Shown here: piece by piece, positions 1-8,509 of the stretch
Position numbering within the stretch: position 1 is the first letter of the stretch
Layout of the letters: the number at the start of each line of letters is the position of its first letter
DNA from: Confluentibacter citreus
GTDB taxonomy: Bacteria; Bacteroidota; Bacteroidia; Flavobacteriales; Flavobacteriaceae
Assembly: GCF_002807055.1 (NCBI RefSeq)
Contig: NZ_NIXN01000006.1
Coordinates: forward strand, 1 to 64,000
Reading direction: 5' to 3'
DNA length: 64,000 nt
Translations under genes and position numbers: made by a program
The notes under the pieces: generated by a model
The model's input: the letters and a program-made list of their open reading frames with translations, nothing else
What the model was told of the DNA's origin: nothing
Databases searched by the model: none

Positions 1-456
1 ACCGCAGGTGCTGCGGGCTGAACGGCATCGGCGATACATTCCACGGTAGAGCCCGCATTTGCTGGCACTACTGGCACTGACGTTACGTCAATGGTATATG
101 TATAGGTATATACTGATCCGTTGCCTGCGCAGTCGGTATACGTAAAAGTATATACCTTGCTGCCCTCACATGTAAGATCGGTATTTTCGGTTATCACTGG
201 CACGATGTCGTTTCCACATGCATCCGTCACCGCAGGTGCTGCGGGCTGAACGGCATCGGCGATACATTCCACGGTAGAGCCCGCATTTGCTGGCACTACT
301 GGCACTGACGTTACGTCAATGGTATATGTATAGGTGTATACTGATTCGTTGCCTGCGCAGTCGGTATACGTAAACGTATATACCTTGCTGCCCTCACATG
401 TAGGATCGGCGCTTTCGGTAATAACTGGTGTAATATTACCATCACAAGAGTCATTC
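1..456 (-). repeat. Two near-identical 228-bp coding repeats (HYR-like units)
   Basis: Positions 1-228 and 229-456 are tandem copies. Over the first roughly 170 bp they differ at only a few positions (for example ggtatata/ggtgtata and gatccg/gattcg), while the last roughly 50 bp diverge strongly. The units are visibly GC-richer than the surrounding AT-rich DNA. A third, much more diverged unit follows at about 457-690. The array continues beyond the left edge, so the copy number is unknown. Confidence 0.9.
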
Positions 457-2111
457 ACAATTGGTGCAGTGGGTTGTACAGCGTCATTTAAACATTGTAC
501 AGTTGAACTAGCATTGACAGGAACTGTTGGAGGCGTAGTATCTTGAACGGTAATTGTTTGTGTATAAACTGAAAGTACTTCATTGTTGCAATCATCAAAT
601 ACAGTCCAAGTATTTGTATAAGTTCCAGTATTAGGACAAGACCCAACAACAAAACTACCAATAGTTTTAATAGGAGTTAGAGAGTTGTCACATAAATCGG
701 AAGCTGTTGGGACTAATGCTTGTGCATCTATTAGAGCTTGAGCATTACTACATTCCACTGTTCTATCAAGCGTGTTTGCAACGGTAGTCCAACTGGGAGG
801 CGTTGTATCTGTTATATTAATAATTTGATCAGCTTGTGACATATTACCACAATCGTCTGTAATAGTATAAGTTCTAGTGATAACAATTGGACATGTGCCC
901 GATAGGCTATCAGAGCTACCTACAATTAAGTCGGAGTCTCCAGTAGCATCATCACTAATTATGAACCCAATTGTTTCAAGACCAGCAACTGTAGTTTCAG
1001 GAGCAGGCGCAACACTTATATCACAACCTTCAATATCTAAAGGTGTAGGCGCTGTTATGCTTGGGGGATTATCAGTAATAATGACTTCTTGGTTTACAAC
1101 AATCACATTACAAGGTTCAGTACCATCAGGGTCAGTAACTGTTAATGATACATTATAGGTGCCACTAGTAGCATAGGTATGTGATGGATTCATAGCTGTG
1201 CTTGTATTTCCATCCGCAAAATCCCATAAGTAAGTTAGATTAGCGCCCCCATTTGTGGTAGAAGCAGAGAAATCAACATTTAAATTACAAGTGCCTCCAC
1301 CTCCAGGCGTTGTTGCTAATGTAGTGGCACCTAAACCTTCTCTAAATTCAATTTCTATATCATTATAAACAGTGACAAATGTTGTTGTACAAGAATCACT
1401 TAAAGGAACTGTTACGCTTATTCTTAAAGTATAAGTACCCGGAATGCTAGCGGTTACAGTAGTTGTAGCTGCATTATTTGGTGAGAATGTTACAGTGCCA
1501 GGACCAGAAATTTTTGACCATTCATATTGCGGAGTACCTTCTACATATCCATTAAGTTCAATAGCTATATCTGTTGGGCCAAAGCAAACTTCATTATCAG
1601 AACCGCTAATAACAGCAAAATCTGGATCAATTTGTATGGTACCACCATTTTGAATTAAATCGGCAAATATAACACAAACTTGACCTCCGCCCTCACAAGC
1701 AGAATACTCAACACTCCCAATCCAAATGCGTTTAGTATTGCTACAAGAATTGGTTGTAGAGCCTATAGCTCCAGTGGTCGAACCAATATTAGAGGTGTTT
1801 TCAATAACAATTGCGGTATTTTCTGCTAAATTGAGCGCCACATTATTAGTTGCCCATAATATTTGACCACCATTCTTTATAACAATTCTATCAATTGTGT
1901 TGGGAATAGTAATTGTTGAACTTAAAATAATATCTACTGGAGCTTCAATGGTCAATGTGCCCGTACAGTTATTACTATTTATAAAAGTTAGTAATTCTGC
2001 TCCAGTCATTATATTGTCACCACCGGTTGCAGCAGTATCAATAGTACAGTCTGCATTGACTTGAACAAGTCCTAAAAACAGAAAAACGAAACCAAATAAA
2101 TATGATTTCAT
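1..2111 (-). CDS. Secreted PKD/HYR-repeat surface protein, C-terminus missing at window edge
   Basis: An open minus-strand frame of 703 codons runs from ATG 2109-2111 off the left edge without a stop. It begins with a Sec signal peptide (MKSYLFGFVFLFLGLVQVNA). Residues about 25-265 form an unassigned secreted N-terminal region. A PKD-type domain follows at about 270-325, with the typical LWDFADGNTS and SHTYATSGTYNVSLTVTD signatures. From about 330 onward there are Ig-like HYR-type repeats with recurring TDDCGN, DTTPP and YTYTYTIDVT motifs. The last visible repeats are nearly identical in DNA with a period of 228 bp (76 residues). Such proteins in Flavobacteriia are usually large cell-surface or gliding-type adhesins exported by the type IX system. 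The C-terminal sorting domain that would show this lies outside the window, so T9SS export is only an inference. No ligand can be proposed. Confidence 0.85.
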   Translation of the reverse strand, partial: MKSYLFGFVFLFLGLVQVNADCTIDTAATGGDNIMTGAELLTFINSNNCTGTLTIEAPVDIILSSTITIPNTIDRIVIKNGGQILWATNNVALNLAENTAIVIENTSNIGSTTGAIGSTTNSCSNTKRIWIGSVEYSACEGGGQVCVIFADLIQNGGTIQIDPDFAVISGSDNEVCFGPTDIAIELNGYVEGTPQYEWSKISGPGTVTFSPNNAATTTVTASIPGTYTLRISVTVPLSDSCTTTFVTVYNDIEIEFREGLGATTLATTPGGGGTCNLNVDFSASTTNGGANLTYLWDFADGNTSTAMNPSHTYATSGTYNVSLTVTDPDGTEPCNVIVVNQEVIITDNPPSITAPTPLDIEGCDISVAPAPETTVAGLETIGFIISDDATGDSDLIVGSSDSLSGTCPIVITRTYTITDDCGNMSQADQIINITDTTPPSWTTVANTLDRTVECSNAQALIDAQALVPTASDLCDNSLTPIKTIGSFVVGSCPNTGTYTNTWTVFDDCNNEVLSVYTQTITVQDTTPPTVPVNASSTVQCLNDAVQPTAPIVNDSCDGNITPVITESADPTCEGSKVYTFTYTDCAGNESVYTYTYTIDVTSVPVVPANAGSTVECIADAVQPAAPAVTDACGNDIVPVITENTDLTCEGSKVYTFTYTDCAGNGSVYTYTYTIDVTSVPVVPANAGSTVECIADAVQPAAPA

Positions 2112-2604
2112 TTTTATACCTGTATTTAATAGCAGATTAGAGGTAGTTGTTTTCATAAGCCAAAAATTATGTAACAAAAATTTATGTTAAGTCAGTTAAT
2201 TAGATTAATATTATTACAATACAATTATTTATTGCAATCTAATTTTGAATCTTAAAAAGTAGTGAGGGAGGAGCATTTTATAATGCTAAAACTTAAAAGT
2301 GAATTAGATTTTGGGGTCCATTTTTTATTAAATCACTAACAAATGAACATACATATAGTTATTTTTTCAAAAAAAAATGTTAAATAGCTTAAAAAAACGA
2401 CGAATAGAACAGGGTGTGTTTTTAAACGTCTTTTTGTGTAATTTACCCTCATATTTTATGTTTATCCTTTATATATTTAGAAATTTATTTTACTTAAATA
2501 TTTCTTATTTTTATACTCACTTTAAAAATTGATGATACAAATGAATTGAATTTTATCGATAAAAACAACATTTTATCGACTTTTATTGCGTTTAATCGAA
2601 TTAT
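2112..2604. other. AT-rich divergent intergenic region between the repeat protein and sixA
   Basis: About 490 bp between two divergently transcribed genes. It carries both promoters, but no full TTG/TAnnTTTG pair could be assigned with confidence. Apart from the phased TTTTATCGA boxes at 2551-2600 (listed separately) I see poly-A/T tracts and no credible ORF or RNA. Confidence 0.6.
2551..2600 (+). promoter_or_regulatory. Phased TTTTATCGA boxes upstream of sixA
   Basis: TTTTATCGAT (2551), TTTTATCGAC (2571) and TTTAATCGAA (2591) lie exactly 20 bp apart, with a weaker TTTTATTGCG at 2581. The sixA ATG follows at 2605. Regular two-helical-turn spacing suggests binding sites for a regulator on one DNA face. 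No regulator is known to me for this motif; the functional reading is inference. Confidence 0.35.
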
Positions 2605-3090
2605 ATGAAAAAATTAATCGTTGTCAGACATGCAAAATCTTCATGGGAACATGATGTTATTGACCATGAAAGGCCTTTAGAATCAAGAGGTTTTTCAGAT
2701 GCTAAGATGGTCTCGGACGGGTTAAAACACCTTGACTTAAGTGTAGATATCGTTATAAGCAGTGACGCTACAAGGGCTAAAACAACAGCTGAATTATTTG
2801 TTTCAAACCTTGAAATTGACGAAAATCTATTGACCTTTAACCACGATTTATATGATTTTTCAGGAGAAAAGTTGCTAAACACCATTAAATCAACTCATAA
2901 TGAGATTGATAATTTAATGGTGTTTGGACATAATTACGCGATTACTTTTTTTGTCAATAAATTTGGAGATAAATATATAGACAACGTCCCAACTTGTGGG
3001 GTTGTCATTCTTGAATTTGATATTCCTTACTGGACAAATTTAAAACATGGCAAAACTATTAAAACCATTTTTCCTCGCCATTTGAGATAA
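2605..3090 (+). CDS. sixA: SixA-like phosphohistidine phosphatase (histidine phosphatase superfamily)
   Basis: 161 residues, the usual size for the short SixA branch of the histidine phosphatase (phosphoglycerate mutase-like) superfamily. The N-terminal catalytic signature RHAKSSW (residues 8-14) is clear, the acidic HERPL segment follows near residue 22, and the second catalytic His lies in VFGHN at about residue 110. SixA in E. coli removes phosphate from phosphohistidine in phosphotransfer proteins. Here it sits upstream of ppk1 and ppx on the same strand, so its substrate may be connected to phosphate metabolism rather than to an ArcB-like kinase; that is inference. The 197-bp gap to ppk1 contains a separate -7 box, so co-transcription with ppk1 is not certain. 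Confidence 0.85.
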   Translation: MKKLIVVRHAKSSWEHDVIDHERPLESRGFSDAKMVSDGLKHLDLSVDIVISSDATRAKTTAELFVSNLEIDENLLTFNHDLYDFSGEKLLNTIKSTHNEIDNLMVFGHNYAITFFVNKFGDKYIDNVPTCGVVILEFDIPYWTNLKHGKTIKTIFPRHLR

Positions 3091-3262
3091 TAAACCACTG
3101 TAATCTTCAAGCATCATTTCATTCTTACGAAATAATAATCTTCAATTAGTTAGTAAAACAGAAATTTAATACAAATTTAAACTTAATGTATCATACAAAT
3201 TTTCATTTTATGGATTTGTAAAATATAAAAAGTTAAGCCTTATTATTAAGTTTAAAATAGAA

Positions 3263-3270
3263 TATATTTG
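3263..3270 (+). promoter_or_regulatory. Putative -7 element (TATATTTG) of ppk1
   Basis: TATATTTG matches the Bacteroidota housekeeping -7 consensus TAnnTTTG and lies 23 bp before the preferred ppk1 ATG (3294). No convincing -33 TTG is present at the usual distance, so the call is tentative. Confidence 0.4.
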
Positions 3271-3293
3271 TATAATTATTTACAAAATTGCTA

Positions 3294-5357
3294 ATGATTA
3301 CAAACGAAAGCCTTAATAACAGTTATATAAATAGAGAAATAAGTTGGTTACAATTTAATGCAAGAGTTCTTCAAGAGGCTTCAGATGAAAGAGTCCCTTT
3401 AATTGAAAGACTTCGCTTTTTAGGGATTTTTTCCAATAACTTGGATGAGTTTTTTAAAGTAAGATACGCCACGGTAAAGCGTATTGTGGAAGCAGGAAAA
3501 GGAGCTAAAAGTGAACTTGGAGGTATTAGGGCAGAAGAATTACTTGAAATTATTACCAAAATAGTTATTGAACAACAAACGGAAAGTCTAGAAGTTTTGG
3601 AAGCTATAGAAAACCGTTTAAAAGATGAAAACATCCATATCGTTGATGAAACTAATATCAGTTGGAAACATCACGATTTCATAAAGAAATATTTTATTCA
3701 AAAAGTCAGTCCGGCGCTTGTCACAATCATTTTAAACGATTTGGTGACACTTCCCAATTTAAAAGATAGTGCAGCCTATTTAGCCGTAAGGATGGTTATG
3801 AATGATGATTCCAATCAGTTTGCGCTTATTGAAATCCCAAAATCCATTAATCGATTTGTTGAGTTGCCAAAATACGAGGGTAAGGATTTTATCATCATGA
3901 TAGATGATTTGCTCCGTTATTGTCTGAGCGATATTTTTAACATTTTTGATTATAAAAGCATTTCGGCCCACATGGTTAAAATCACTCGCGATGCCGAATT
4001 GGATTTTGAAAGTGATTTAAGTAAAAGCTTTATTGAAAAAATTTCCGATAGTGTAAAACATCGACAACTTGGAGAACCGGTTCGATTTGTTTATGATAAA
4101 ACCATTGAAGAAGTAACACTTCAGTTCCTAATGGGTAAAATGGGCATTACGGATACGGATAGTATTATTCCGGGTGGTCGTTATCACAACCGACGTGATT
4201 ATATGAAGTTTCCAAGCATGGGAAGGCAAGATTTATTGTATCCAAAAATGGAATCCTTGCCCATTAAAGGCCTGAGTTTAGAGAGCAGTATTTTTGAAGC
4301 CATTGCTAAAAAAGATTATTTGCTTTACGCGCCTTATCATACGTTTTCATATGTAGTTAAATTTTTAAGGGAAGCTGCGCTAGATCCTAAAGTAAAAACC
4401 ATTAAAATTACCATTTACCGATTAGCTGAAATATCGCATATTGCCAGTTCTTTAATAAACGCTGCCATTAACGGGAAAAGCGTAACGGTATCGATAGAAC
4501 TTCAGGCACGGTTTGATGAGGAAGCTAATATTAATTATGCCCAGCAGATGCAAGAAGGCGGGGTGAACTTAATTTTTGGGGTTCAAGGTTTAAAAGTGCA
4601 CAGTAAAATGTGTGTTATTGAACGTGAAGAAAATAAAAAAATAATACGCTATGGGTTTATAAGCACAGGCAATTTCAATGAATCTACCGCAAGAATTTAT
4701 ACGGATTATACATTATTTACTTCGAACCAAAATATTTTAAAGGATATCACTAAGGTGTTCATGTTCTTTGATACCAATTATAAAATTTATAGATATAAGT
4801 ACATTGTAACATCGCCACATTATACCAAAAAAGCCATCTTTAAATTTATTGATGAGCAAATTATTCTTGCCAAAGCTGGCATGGGAGGTTACATCAGATT
4901 AAAAATGAATAGTATTACTAGTTACCTAGTTATAGATAAACTTTACGAAGCCAGTAGGGCAGGCGTAAAAATAGATATGATCGTTAGAGGGATTTGTTGT
5001 TTAGTTCCCGGGATAAAAGGTATGAGTGAAAACATTGAAGTTATCAGCATCGTTGATAAATTTTTAGAACATCCTAGGGTGTATATTTTTGGAAATGACA
5101 GAGATGCTAAAGTATATATATCTTCAGCAGATTGGATGACCAGAAATATTGATAATAGAGTAGAAGTTAGTTGCCCTATTTATGATGTGGAGATTAAAAA
5201 GGAAATTATTGATACATTTAATATTTCTTGGAGCGATAATGTGAAAGCAAGATTGATTAACACGCCAAATGAAAATGAATATAGAATAAATAATAATCCG
5301 AAAGTTAGATCGCAAATTGCTACTTACGATTATTATTTAAAAAAGCTAGAAAATTAA
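3294..5357 (+). CDS. ppk1: Polyphosphate kinase 1
   Basis: PPK1 transfers the gamma phosphate of ATP reversibly to inorganic polyphosphate. The protein has about 687 residues, normal for the family, with the order N domain, head domain, C1 and C2. The N-terminal INREISWLQFNARVLQEA and LDEFFKVR signatures are typical. The autophosphorylated histidine lies in the C1 motif KVHSKMCVI, and the second conserved region HPRVYIFGNDRDAKVYISSADWM with NRVEV follows in C2. I prefer ATG 3294 to the TTG at 3288, six bases upstream, because ATG gives the usual short N-terminus. The stop is separated from the ppx ATG by a single base, which indicates translational coupling of polyphosphate synthesis and degradation. 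Confidence 0.96.
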   Translation: MITNESLNNSYINREISWLQFNARVLQEASDERVPLIERLRFLGIFSNNLDEFFKVRYATVKRIVEAGKGAKSELGGIRAEELLEIITKIVIEQQTESLEVLEAIENRLKDENIHIVDETNISWKHHDFIKKYFIQKVSPALVTIILNDLVTLPNLKDSAAYLAVRMVMNDDSNQFALIEIPKSINRFVELPKYEGKDFIIMIDDLLRYCLSDIFNIFDYKSISAHMVKITRDAELDFESDLSKSFIEKISDSVKHRQLGEPVRFVYDKTIEEVTLQFLMGKMGITDTDSIIPGGRYHNRRDYMKFPSMGRQDLLYPKMESLPIKGLSLESSIFEAIAKKDYLLYAPYHTFSYVVKFLREAALDPKVKTIKITIYRLAEISHIASSLINAAINGKSVTVSIELQARFDEEANINYAQQMQEGGVNLIFGVQGLKVHSKMCVIEREENKKIIRYGFISTGNFNESTARIYTDYTLFTSNQNILKDITKVFMFFDTNYKIYRYKYIVTSPHYTKKAIFKFIDEQIILAKAGMGGYIRLKMNSITSYLVIDKLYEASRAGVKIDMIVRGICCLVPGIKGMSENIEVISIVDKFLEHPRVYIFGNDRDAKVYISSADWMTRNIDNRVEVSCPIYDVEIKKEIIDTFNISWSDNVKARLINTPNENEYRINNNPKVRSQIATYDYYLKKLEN

Positions 5358-5358
5358 T

Positions 5359-6264
5359 ATGCTATCAATAAAAAAATATGCGGCGATAGATATAGGCTCC
5401 AATGCTGTACGATTGCTTATTTCAAACATTATTGAACAAGAAGGGAAACCTACACAATTTAAGAAAAACTCGTTAGTGCGTGTTCCTATACGTTTGGGAA
5501 CTGATGTGTTTTTGTCAAATAAAATTTCTGTAGAGAATACCGAACGTTTGATAGATACCATGAAAGCATTTAGACTATTAATGAAATCCCATAAAGTGAT
5601 TAAATACAAAGCATGCGCCACATCTGCTATGCGGGAATCATCGAATGGGAGGGAAGTGGTTGATCTGGTCTTTAAAAAGTCAGGAATACAAATAGATGTT
5701 ATTGGAGGAGAGGATGAAGCAGCTATTATTGCGGCAACCGATTTGAACAAATATATAGATAATACAAAAACATATTTATACATTGATGTTGGTGGTGGTA
5801 GTACGGAATTCACTATTATTCATGAAGGTAACCCCGCCGCTTCCAAGTCGTTTAAAATAGGAACTGTTAGGTTGTTAAATGATATGGTTCAAAAAGAAAA
5901 CTGGCTTGAACTGGAAGAATGGATAAAAGTAAATACAAAACCTTATGAGCGAATCGATGTTATAGGTTCGGGAGGAAACATCAATAAAATTTTCAAGGTA
6001 TCTGGAAAAACGGAAGGCAAGCCTCTTTCTTATTTTTACCTAACATCTTATTTTAATACCCTTCAAAGGTATTCTTATGAGGAACGTATTACTGAATTGA
6101 ATTTAAATCAAGATAGGGCTGATGTTATCATACCCGCCATGCGAATATATCTATCTTCCATGAAATGGAGTGGTGCAAAAAACATATATGTTCCTAAAAT
6201 AGGATTAGCAGATGGTATCATAAAAAGTATATATTTTGATACCGTTTCTAGCAATACACAGTAA
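5359..6264 (+). CDS. ppx: Exopolyphosphatase / Ppx-GppA phosphatase
   Basis: 301 residues of the ASKHA-fold Ppx/GppA family, which hydrolyses terminal phosphates of polyphosphate and/or pppGpp. The phosphate-1 motif AAIDIGSNAVRLLI is at the N-terminus, the phosphate-2 loop YIDVGGGSTEFTI at about residue 140, and IGSGGN near 200. The protein is the short single-module form lacking the C-terminal HD extension of E. coli Ppx, as is usual in Bacteroidota. It starts one base after the ppk1 stop, so the two opposing activities are made together. Sequence alone does not separate exopolyphosphatase from pppGpp phosphohydrolase; the ppk1 partner favours the former. Confidence 0.92.
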   Translation: MLSIKKYAAIDIGSNAVRLLISNIIEQEGKPTQFKKNSLVRVPIRLGTDVFLSNKISVENTERLIDTMKAFRLLMKSHKVIKYKACATSAMRESSNGREVVDLVFKKSGIQIDVIGGEDEAAIIAATDLNKYIDNTKTYLYIDVGGGSTEFTIIHEGNPAASKSFKIGTVRLLNDMVQKENWLELEEWIKVNTKPYERIDVIGSGGNINKIFKVSGKTEGKPLSYFYLTSYFNTLQRYSYEERITELNLNQDRADVIIPAMRIYLSSMKWSGAKNIYVPKIGLADGIIKSIYFDTVSSNTQ

Positions 6265-6361
6265 AATTATGCACTTCAACTTTTAAAATATCCAGAATTT
6301 AATTTATAATATATATTCGTTCTGCAATATTGCTAATAATTTAACCCCCAACCTATTAATT

Positions 6362-6955
6362 ATGAAAAGACTAATACTTTTAACAATACTTCTTGGTTTT
6401 CCTATTTTTGGATTTTGTCAAGATGACAATACAGAAAAAAAAGTTTCCAATACTAATGCGTCAGGTTCTAAAACACCTTCATTTCAAGGCATCATATATG
6501 GTGTTAGAGGTGGATACAATATCTCAAATTTAGATTTTACGGGAATACCTTTTATGGAAAATAAACATCGGAATAGTTTCTATTTTGGCACATTTGCAGA
6601 TATAGCCCTATCGAACATAATTTCTTTAGTACCTGAATTACAGTTTTCTGCAGAAGGAGCCAAGGACGAGAAATTACATTTAGATTATATACAAGCGCCT
6701 ATTTTTTTAAAATTTAAACTAAACAAAAGAATACGTTTTGGTATTGCTCCACAAGTTGGTTGGAAAGTTTACAAGTTTAATGATGGTATAAAAGACATAG
6801 CTTTATCAGGCGTTGCAGGATTTGAATATAAAATCAATGAAGTCCTATTTATTGATGCAAGATACACTTACGGAGTTACAAACATCTTTCATGAAGATTT
6901 GGGGATAGAAGCAAAAAATACTAATATCCAAATAGGTATAGGGCATCAATTTTAA
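6362..6955 (+). CDS. Secreted outer-membrane beta-barrel protein (porin-family/PorT-like)
   Basis: 197 residues with a Sec signal peptide ending near FGFCQ (residue 20), a short charged linker, then alternating strands beginning IYGVRGGYNISNLDF and ending in an aromatic-terminal IQIGIGHQF. This is the pattern of the small outer-membrane beta-barrel family (OMP_b-brl_2) common in Flavobacteriia. No substrate can be assigned. The stop overlaps that of convergent miaE by three bases. It is separated from ppx by 97 bp and is probably transcribed independently. Confidence 0.75.
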   Translation: MKRLILLTILLGFPIFGFCQDDNTEKKVSNTNASGSKTPSFQGIIYGVRGGYNISNLDFTGIPFMENKHRNSFYFGTFADIALSNIISLVPELQFSAEGAKDEKLHLDYIQAPIFLKFKLNKRIRFGIAPQVGWKVYKFNDGIKDIALSGVAGFEYKINEVLFIDARYTYGVTNIFHEDLGIEAKNTNIQIGIGHQF

Positions 6956-7533
6956 CCATGTATTGTTTCTTTATTACCTAAGTTAGCTATTATTTTAGAT
7001 TCATATTCAAGAAGTTGTTGCCATTTTGCATCAACTTCTTTTTTGTCTCCATATTTTCGGGCAAAGCCTAAAAACATGGTATAGTGGTTGGCTTCACTGA
7101 CCATTAAATTTCGGTAAAAGGCAGCTAATTCTTTATCCTGTAGTTCTTCCGAAAGCAATCTAAACCGTTCACAACTTCTCGCTTCAATTAGAGCAGCATA
7201 CAATAATCGATGCACTAATTGCGTGGTTCTACTTCCTCCTTTTGGAAAAAATGTCACTAATTGAAGCACATAATCATCTCGTCTGTCTCTCCCAAGTGTC
7301 CAGCCGCGTTCAATTATTTTATCATGAACCATTTTAAAATGGCTAATTTCCTCTTTAACCAAGGCGACCATTTCTTGCACCAATTCTGTATACTCCGGAA
7401 AGCTAACAATGAGTGAGATTGCTGTGCTTGTAGCTTTTTGTTCGCAAAAAGCATGATCTGTTAATATATCCTCTATATTTTTCTCAACAATGTTGACCCA
7501 GCGAGGGTCAGTTGGTAGTTTTAAACCTAGCAT
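6952..7533 (-). CDS. miaE: tRNA-(ms2io6A)-hydroxylase
   Basis: 193 residues of the MiaE family, a ferritin-like non-haem diiron monooxygenase that hydroxylates the isopentenyl side chain of ms2i6A37 in tRNAs reading U-starting codons. Visible ligand motifs are DHAFCEQKATSTA (residues about 26-38), the EEISHF helix around 61-66, and the later ARSCERF and SEANHY helices, giving the expected two Glu / Glu-x2-His sets. Length is typical. It is a lone minus-strand gene between plus-strand blocks and overlaps the convergent barrel gene by the stop codon only. Confidence 0.92.
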   Translation of the reverse strand: MLGLKLPTDPRWVNIVEKNIEDILTDHAFCEQKATSTAISLIVSFPEYTELVQEMVALVKEEISHFKMVHDKIIERGWTLGRDRRDDYVLQLVTFFPKGGSRTTQLVHRLLYAALIEARSCERFRLLSEELQDKELAAFYRNLMVSEANHYTMFLGFARKYGDKKEVDAKWQQLLEYESKIIANLGNKETIHG

Positions 7534-7648
7534 TTTATTATATTTGATTGCTAAATTAAAAGAATTGAATAAACAATAGTTTGCTATTTAACTTTTTTAT
7601 AATAAAATCTAATTCTTCAATTTGTACATTTAATTTTTTAAAAAAACA

Positions 7649-8503
7649 ATGTTATTCAAAAATGTTAGTGAAGACCTAAAAACGGTCATCGATTATAATT
7701 ATACTTCCGAGTTATCTTATTGGTTAGAAGACAAGATAAATGATATTATTTCAAACAAATCGACGAAGGATTTATACCTCACTTATAGCTTAATAGCTTC
7801 AAAAATTGATGTAAATAAAAAATTATTGATGCCTCATGAAGGTTCTGAAATATTCCAATATCTTCTTAATCATCAGACTAATTATTTAGAATTAGGTAGG
7901 ATTTACATCTTGGTAAAAGTATTGGAAGCTGACAAAGACTTTTTTACTTCTAAAGTTTCAAATATCATTCAAGTTGCCGATACCACAGAGTTGGAAACAT
8001 TCCTTAAATACTTGATTTTATTGCCAAATCCTGAAGCTCATAAACATGTTGCTGTTGATGCACTTAGAACAAATATCACACCTGTTTTTGATGCTATATC
8101 TTTAAACAATCCATATCCAGCTTTGTATTTTGATGATAACCAATGGAATCAAATGTATTTAAAAGCGGCATTTATGCAGCGCGATTTAAGTGCCATTGTA
8201 GATATTGATAAAAGAGCCAATAAAGAATTGGCTAGAATTATATCGGATTTTGCACATGAAAGATGGGCAGCTTCAAGAGATATTAATCCGTATTTCTGGA
8301 AACCTGTAGGCAAATTTATAGATGACGTTTTGTTGGAGGACATGAAAAAATTATTCGAAAGCTCCAATGAAAATGAAAAAATAGCAGCAGCGCTATGTTG
8401 CTCGCTATCAAATAACAATAAAGCTAATGAATTGTTAAACGAAAACGCCTTATTAAAACAAAAAATAGAACAGAATTTAATCAACTGGGACACTATAAAA
8501 TAA
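7649..8503 (+). CDS. eboA: EboA domain-containing protein
   Basis: 284 residues, mostly alpha-helical, first gene of a six-gene ebo cluster. The family motifs are present: LNNPYPALYFDDNQWNQM around residue 150-170 and ERWAASRDINPYFWKPVG around 200-220. No signal peptide or membrane segment is evident, so it is probably cytoplasmic. Known background: ebo genes occur in scytonemin-producing cyanobacteria, where they affect export of a scytonemin precursor, in Pseudomonas (edb locus) and in some eustigmatophyte plastids. The biochemical role of EboA is unknown. The stop is 6 bases before the eboB ATG, so it is the promoter-proximal gene of the operon. Confidence 0.88.
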   Translation: MLFKNVSEDLKTVIDYNYTSELSYWLEDKINDIISNKSTKDLYLTYSLIASKIDVNKKLLMPHEGSEIFQYLLNHQTNYLELGRIYILVKVLEADKDFFTSKVSNIIQVADTTELETFLKYLILLPNPEAHKHVAVDALRTNITPVFDAISLNNPYPALYFDDNQWNQMYLKAAFMQRDLSAIVDIDKRANKELARIISDFAHERWAASRDINPYFWKPVGKFIDDVLLEDMKKLFESSNENEKIAAALCCSLSNNNKANELLNENALLKQKIEQNLINWDTIK

Positions 8504-8509
8504 AGATTT

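Noticed and set aside
1-456. Tandem 228-bp repeats considered as CRISPR or satellite DNA
   Set aside because: The repeats are in frame, encode HYR-like domains, and have no spacers or short repeat units.
5346-5813. 155-codon minus-strand ORF antisense to ppx
   Set aside because: Shadow of ppx; no promoter, no recognisable domain, and composition follows the complementary codons.
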